NCBI GenBank assembly: GCA_965153455.1
Contig: OZ234494.1
Location: 13,826,001 to 13,890,000, forward strand
DNA length: 64,000 bases
Source of the DNA: Sphagnum compactum
Lineage: Eukaryota; Bryophyta; Sphagnopsida; Sphagnales
Direction of reading: 5' to 3'
The first letter of the stretch is position 1. Each line of letters begins with the position of its first letter. A program made the translations under genes and the position numbers. A model generated the notes under the pieces. It ran no database searches. It worked only from the letters and a program-made list of their open reading frames with translations, and was not told the DNA's origin. This document shows positions 60,138 to 64,000 of the stretch, in pieces.

Positions 60138-62467
60138 TTAAAATGCTAACTCATGGCGCTCACCCCAGAACTTACCAGATGGTGCTCCTGGAGGCTGTAA
60201 TGCAAGCCATACACCTGTATCAGCACCTTGTTCTGGGGTGTTGTTGCCTTTGTTGTCAGTCATGTCTGTTTGTGTGTAGCCAGGGCAGAAGCTGTTCACC
60301 TGGATTCGTTGCCCTTCTGGTCTGCTTGAGAGTTCATTAGCCAATGCACCTACATACCCATTGACTGCAATTTTGGAGACAGAATAGTTTGTGTTCCTGG
60401 CTGGAAACCCTCCATCTTGCCATGTACCATTCTTAACTCCATTCTCGTAGTCACTCATGAATGCATCTGTCTTTGCTTCAGTTATGTGCTCCCTGTCAGC
60501 GAGCTCTTCTTCAAACTTGTTGTTCTGCAGACCCTATCCTTGCAAAAACAACAATCATACAATAATTGAAGAGCAATCTGTACCATTACAAAGTCAAAAC
60601 CAAAAAACCAGATCAAAACCTCATTGCCTGCTCTTGTAATAGTAATTAGTGTACACAGCAATAGCTTAAGGAGTTTTTGCAAATCACATCATTTTGCAGA
60701 GTTTTTGGCATTGCACTACCCATGGTTGCTTGATCGAAAAGAAAGCAAACACAGTTATGAAAGAAGCAATGCTCAAACAAGAGGAAGCTCAAAGAAGCAA
60801 AGATATGAAGTATATTTCATGTTGAGTTCAATTCTCAGGATCCAGCAGCAACAAGCATCAGACAGATTTTACACCAACAAGCTTGATGGGCTTTTACATC
60901 GTTTTGCAAGAGATTTTAGCATTGCACAACCTGGTTACTTCATGTGGAAGCTTGTGAAACCCTTGCAAATTGCAGCATTTTGCACAGCTTTTTAGCATTG
61001 CACACAACCTGGTTGCTTGATGAAAGAGAGAGCAACCAAAGAGTGATGAAGCAGGAAATGGCTCAAACAAAGAGGAAGCTCAAGCAAACAAGTTATGACA
61101 GAATCAATGCTCAAACAAGAGGAAGCTCTGAACAGACAAGTGATGAAGGAACGGAAGCTCAGCCGAGAGGAAAAGATGCAAAGACAACATCAGCTTGCAG
61201 ATGGTATCATTTTGCAGAGCTTTAGCATTACAGCATAACCCATTATTACTTGATGAAAAGAGAAGAAATCAATGCTCAACCAAGAGCAAAAGATGTGAAA
61301 AAACCAATGCTCAACCAAGAGCAAAAAGACATGAAAAATCAATGCTCAACTTAGAGCAAAAAGATGTGAAGAATGTAAAGTCACACCTTCAGTTCCCCTG
61401 CTCGAGATCCAGTAACAACTATGCGTGCATCGTGTGTACTATTCCGCAGGAGAGGCATCAGAGCATCTGTGACTTGCTTCACACCATAGTAGTTCGTCCC
61501 CAACACCAGATCTGCATTCTCGACATTGACATCCTTCTTCGCGACGCCGGCATTATTCATCTGCAATCAAATATGGCTCTCTCATCATCAGTTCCCCTCG
61601 ACATGTAAGAATCTCGACATTCTGCAGTTCAAGCTAGATGGATTTTCTCTCAGAAACCAAGAGAAAAAAGTTCCAAGAATCCGCATGTATAGGAAGAAGC
61701 TGTGCAATGCTGTGTCTGACTACTGTGACTCTATAGAAATCCGTTTTACTTACCAGGATGTCAATGCCTCCATAGTTTTGCGAAAGCCATTGCGCAAGAT
61801 TGCGACTCGATTCCTCGCTTTGAACATCGAGAGGATGGAAGATCACATTGTCGAGTCCTTCACGTTTCAAAGCTTCGACGGCTTTCTTCCCGCGATCTTC
61901 ATCGCGTGCAGTCAACACTGTGGTGATACCTTGTTTGGCTAACGCGCGCGCAATTTCGAATCCTATTCCCTTGTTTGCTCCCGTCACCACTGCCACAGTA
62001 TCCTTGTTCCACCACCTGCTGATGAACAAGACTTTACGCAATTCAGCCTCTGTCAGACCAGCTGATCAATAGCAAAAGCATTCTCAGAAGTGCTCGGAAA
62101 ACTTCCGCGAGCATCGCACCCTCTATTACTATCTTTCTTGCTTCCCTCATCGCTACATCCCCACAAAGCTCTGAAGTGATGTCCATTTCATCATCATATA
62201 CAAGCGGAAACAGTTTAATGGAATTTCGAAATTTGACATAGATCTGCAGTAGATATACATGGCGAGCATACTTACCTCGGATCTTCTCCTACTGCTTTTG
62301 TTTCTCGATTTGCCATGCTGCAGGCTCCTCCTCTTTCCGCCGAAGGATCAAGTCGGCCGGAAGGTCCGTTGTTTGTATAAAGCTGCTCTATGCAGTGTAA
62401 TGGGCACGGCTGAAATCCTCCCTATCTCCCGCGGCGCAATTCGCGAGACTTACTTATAGGGAGCCAT
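60138..62467 (-). CDS. Short-chain dehydrogenase/reductase (carbonyl reductase-like)
   Basis: NAD(P)-dependent reductase of the plant menthone/carbonyl-reductase-like SDR group; the substrate is unknown. Four exons on the minus strand: 62454-62467, 61754-62015, 61387-61560 and 60138-60524. The 14-nt first exon (MAPY plus a split Lys codon, donor GTAAGT) is inferred: the next exon has no ATG, and splicing to CAGCAG|GTGGTGG keeps frame and gives MAPYKWWNKDTVAVVTGANK, like related plant enzymes. The result is 278 aa, the family's usual size. Motifs: cofactor loop TGANKGIG 16-23, MNNAG 93-97, catalytic Ser-144 (VVTGSRAG), YSVSK with Tyr-197 and Lys-201, NSFCPGYTQTDMT, and a C-terminal GAPSGKFWGE. 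No targeting signal is obvious, so the cytosol is likely. Intron 3 is expanded by internal repeats. Confidence 0.9.
60690..61375. repeat. Internal repeats filling SDR intron 3
   Basis: At least three diverged copies of a long unit occur within the intron, carrying CATTTTGCAGAGCTTTTAGC-like, ATTGCACAACCTGGTTGCTT-like, GATGAAAGAGAG and AATGCTCAAACAAGAGGAAG. They lie near 60698, 60975 and 61205, with a partial copy near 60897. Next to exon 3 are three 35-bp units at 61270, 61305 and 61340, each starting CAATGCTCAACCAAGAGC or close to it. Intron size is 862 bases. Confidence 0.85.
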
Positions 62468-64000
62468 GGAGTGGGAGAAGCAGCGCATGCGCGCGGAGTG
62501 TCTAGGTGCCGTTATGATGTCACACGCTTCCTTCAACCACAATGAACAGGAGCATGCAAGTACGTGTCCCGTTTTGACAACTACGCTACCTGTAACACCG
62601 AAAACCGCCACTCCAAGTTTGCAACGGGCGATTGCGTACGTGGAAGAAACAGGAGATGACGCTTGCCTAGGGAACTGCACAGCGTGATTCTTTGCGGCTT
62701 GGAGCTGACGTCATGCTAGAAGCCGCAATCGTGAATAGCGGAGCTATGTCGTGCACGCACGGCTGTTTCGTTCATGAGACTACCTTTCCTCTATGCAGCC
62801 ACTGTTACTGCATTTCTGCTCTTGTACTCAACAGTGAATCCAGGCGAACAATTGCCAATTGTCTTGTGAATTGCGTATAACGGAGAGTCTATATCGGAGA
62901 TCCTACCGTATCGGCCGCATGGATTCCCAAGCAACGAACAACATCTTCGTGTAACTTTTTGTCTTGTTTGTTTCACGCAACAAGTGCAATTGGTCGCCCT
63001 TGCTACACCTCTTGTTGATCTTCGAATGTAACTGGGAAATCCATCCGCCGCAACTCAAAAAAAAAAACACACATGTGCATGAGACCTGCAATTAGCGATG
63101 TGTGTGTTGTAAGTAAGCGCTCAGAGCTACGACGCCGGATACGGTGATGATACAGTCTGAAGGTGTGTGTGCAAGCAAGATAACAGGAGAATGGAGTTCG
63201 TTGTTATTTGTCAGGACTTGACGGAGCTTACCCGGCACAGCACAAACAGCGCAAGAACGAGGTCGTCTGCGGGCTCTTCTGTTGTGGCGCTGCTATTGCC
63301 GTCAGCCGCCGCTACGTGATCTCTCTCACCTGCCAAGGGAGCTCTGCATTGTTCAGAAATGCAGCAGGAAAATGTTGACACGCTCCCTGGGTCTTCAATA
63401 GATAAGGCTGCAGGGTTACGCGGCAGAGTCGTCAGGGGGCGAGCCCATTCCGCCGTCAGAGGTGAGCCCATTCTGTCACATAAATAGTTTTATTGGAGCA
63501 TTATGTCGAAAATGCCAATCTTTGATTATGCAAAATTATGCACAGTTGAAAAACTATGGCCCTTACTAATATTTGACGTCTAGGATTGGCCTTGTTTTAA
63601 CTCCGAATGTGAGGTGAAATAATAATCCACATCATGACCATAAATTTTGTATTGAAAACAAAGTTGATTAGGGTTAAGGTAGTGGCTTGAAAAGGATTAA
63701 AGCATTTTTTTTTTTAATGAAGCTCATCAAATTTTTAACACTTGTCTTTTTTCCCCAATTTAGCAAAATATGATGTCCAAACACCTTGTTTCGATTTGCG
63801 TAATGTAGCCTTATTGGGCATTAACAACAAGGTTGTTGAAATGACAGTGTGGATACATTTATCAAGTTTTTTTTTTTGTTGAACCCAAGTATAACCACTC
63901 ATTCTTCCATCATGTTCATTTCAATGCATTCTAATAGTCAAAACATATTTGTCAAAATAAATGGTGTAGGCTAAAGTCTTAATTTAGTTTCAGTTCATTT
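62468..64000. other. SDR upstream region and right-end intergenic DNA
   Basis: 62468-63480 is CpG-rich and balanced in composition, fitting the promoter region of the SDR gene and perhaps of a gene beyond the window. An 86-codon minus-strand frame (63211-63471) is not convincing. From about 63480 the sequence turns AT-rich with no gene seen. Confidence 0.45.

Noticed and set aside
61195-61942. Plus-strand frames of 137 and 138 codons
   Set aside because: Antisense to SDR exons and the repeat-filled intron; shadows of the real gene.
63211-63471. 86-codon minus-strand frame upstream of the SDR gene
   Set aside because: Short, unrecognised and in a CpG-rich stretch where long frames arise by chance.
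1-64000. A bacterial-type operon, CRISPR array or defence system
   Set aside because: All supported genes are single plant genes with spliceosomal introns; no short regularly spaced direct repeats with unique spacers were seen.

Overview
The window is nuclear DNA of a land plant. Six genes can be read: five are recognised by family and one is not. All recognised genes have several short canonical GT-AG introns. The families are plant-typical: an actin-depolymerizing factor whose first coding exon is only the ATG, a plastid-targeted CYP97B P450, and a peroxisomal acyl-activating enzyme ending in SKL. The intergenic DNA is long, AT-rich and full of old, broken transposons. I could not settle the lineage. 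The intron-containing MTP gene and the ZNF862/KIAA1586-like hAT relic made me think of a fern, lycophyte or bryophyte, but this is a weak inference.

Region 1-24.3 kb is transposon graveyard. A decayed Ty3-type element has gag and protease at about 2.4-5.15 kb and RT/RNase H at 10.5-12.15 kb. It is probably split by about 5.3 kb of later DNA that carries an 816-bp LTR, a roughly 30-bp minisatellite and a possible SINE. Another LTR lies at 15.41-15.89 kb, and a broken hAT transposase lies on the minus strand at 19.1-20.5 kb. From 24.3 to 25.5 kb is an intact ADF gene (minus). A hAT-like MITE sits 236 bp upstream of its start codon.

Region 27.6-34.5 kb holds two plus-strand genes: a vacuolar-type MTP/CDF zinc transporter (2 exons, 442 aa) and translation initiation factor eIF3 subunit i (8 exons, 326 aa). 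Region 34.5-44.6 kb is again repeats. It holds an exact 132-bp tandem duplication, a solo LTR of the same family as the 7.2-kb one but inverted, several tandem repeats, a degenerate CCCTAAA-like block, and a second copy of the MITE with near-perfect 8-bp target duplications.

Region 44.6-62.5 kb is the gene-dense part. It has an unrecognised 376-aa plant protein (minus), a peroxisomal acyl-CoA synthetase (3 exons, minus), a divergently transcribed CYP97B carotenoid-hydroxylase-type P450 (14 exons, plus) only 626 bp away, and a short-chain dehydrogenase (4 exons, minus) whose largest intron has been expanded by internal repeats. No prokaryotic operon, CRISPR array or defence-type system is present. 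The genes are independent housekeeping or metabolic loci. The novelty here lies in the repeats and in a few unusual gene-structure details. All exon models were made by hand from reading frames and splice sites.
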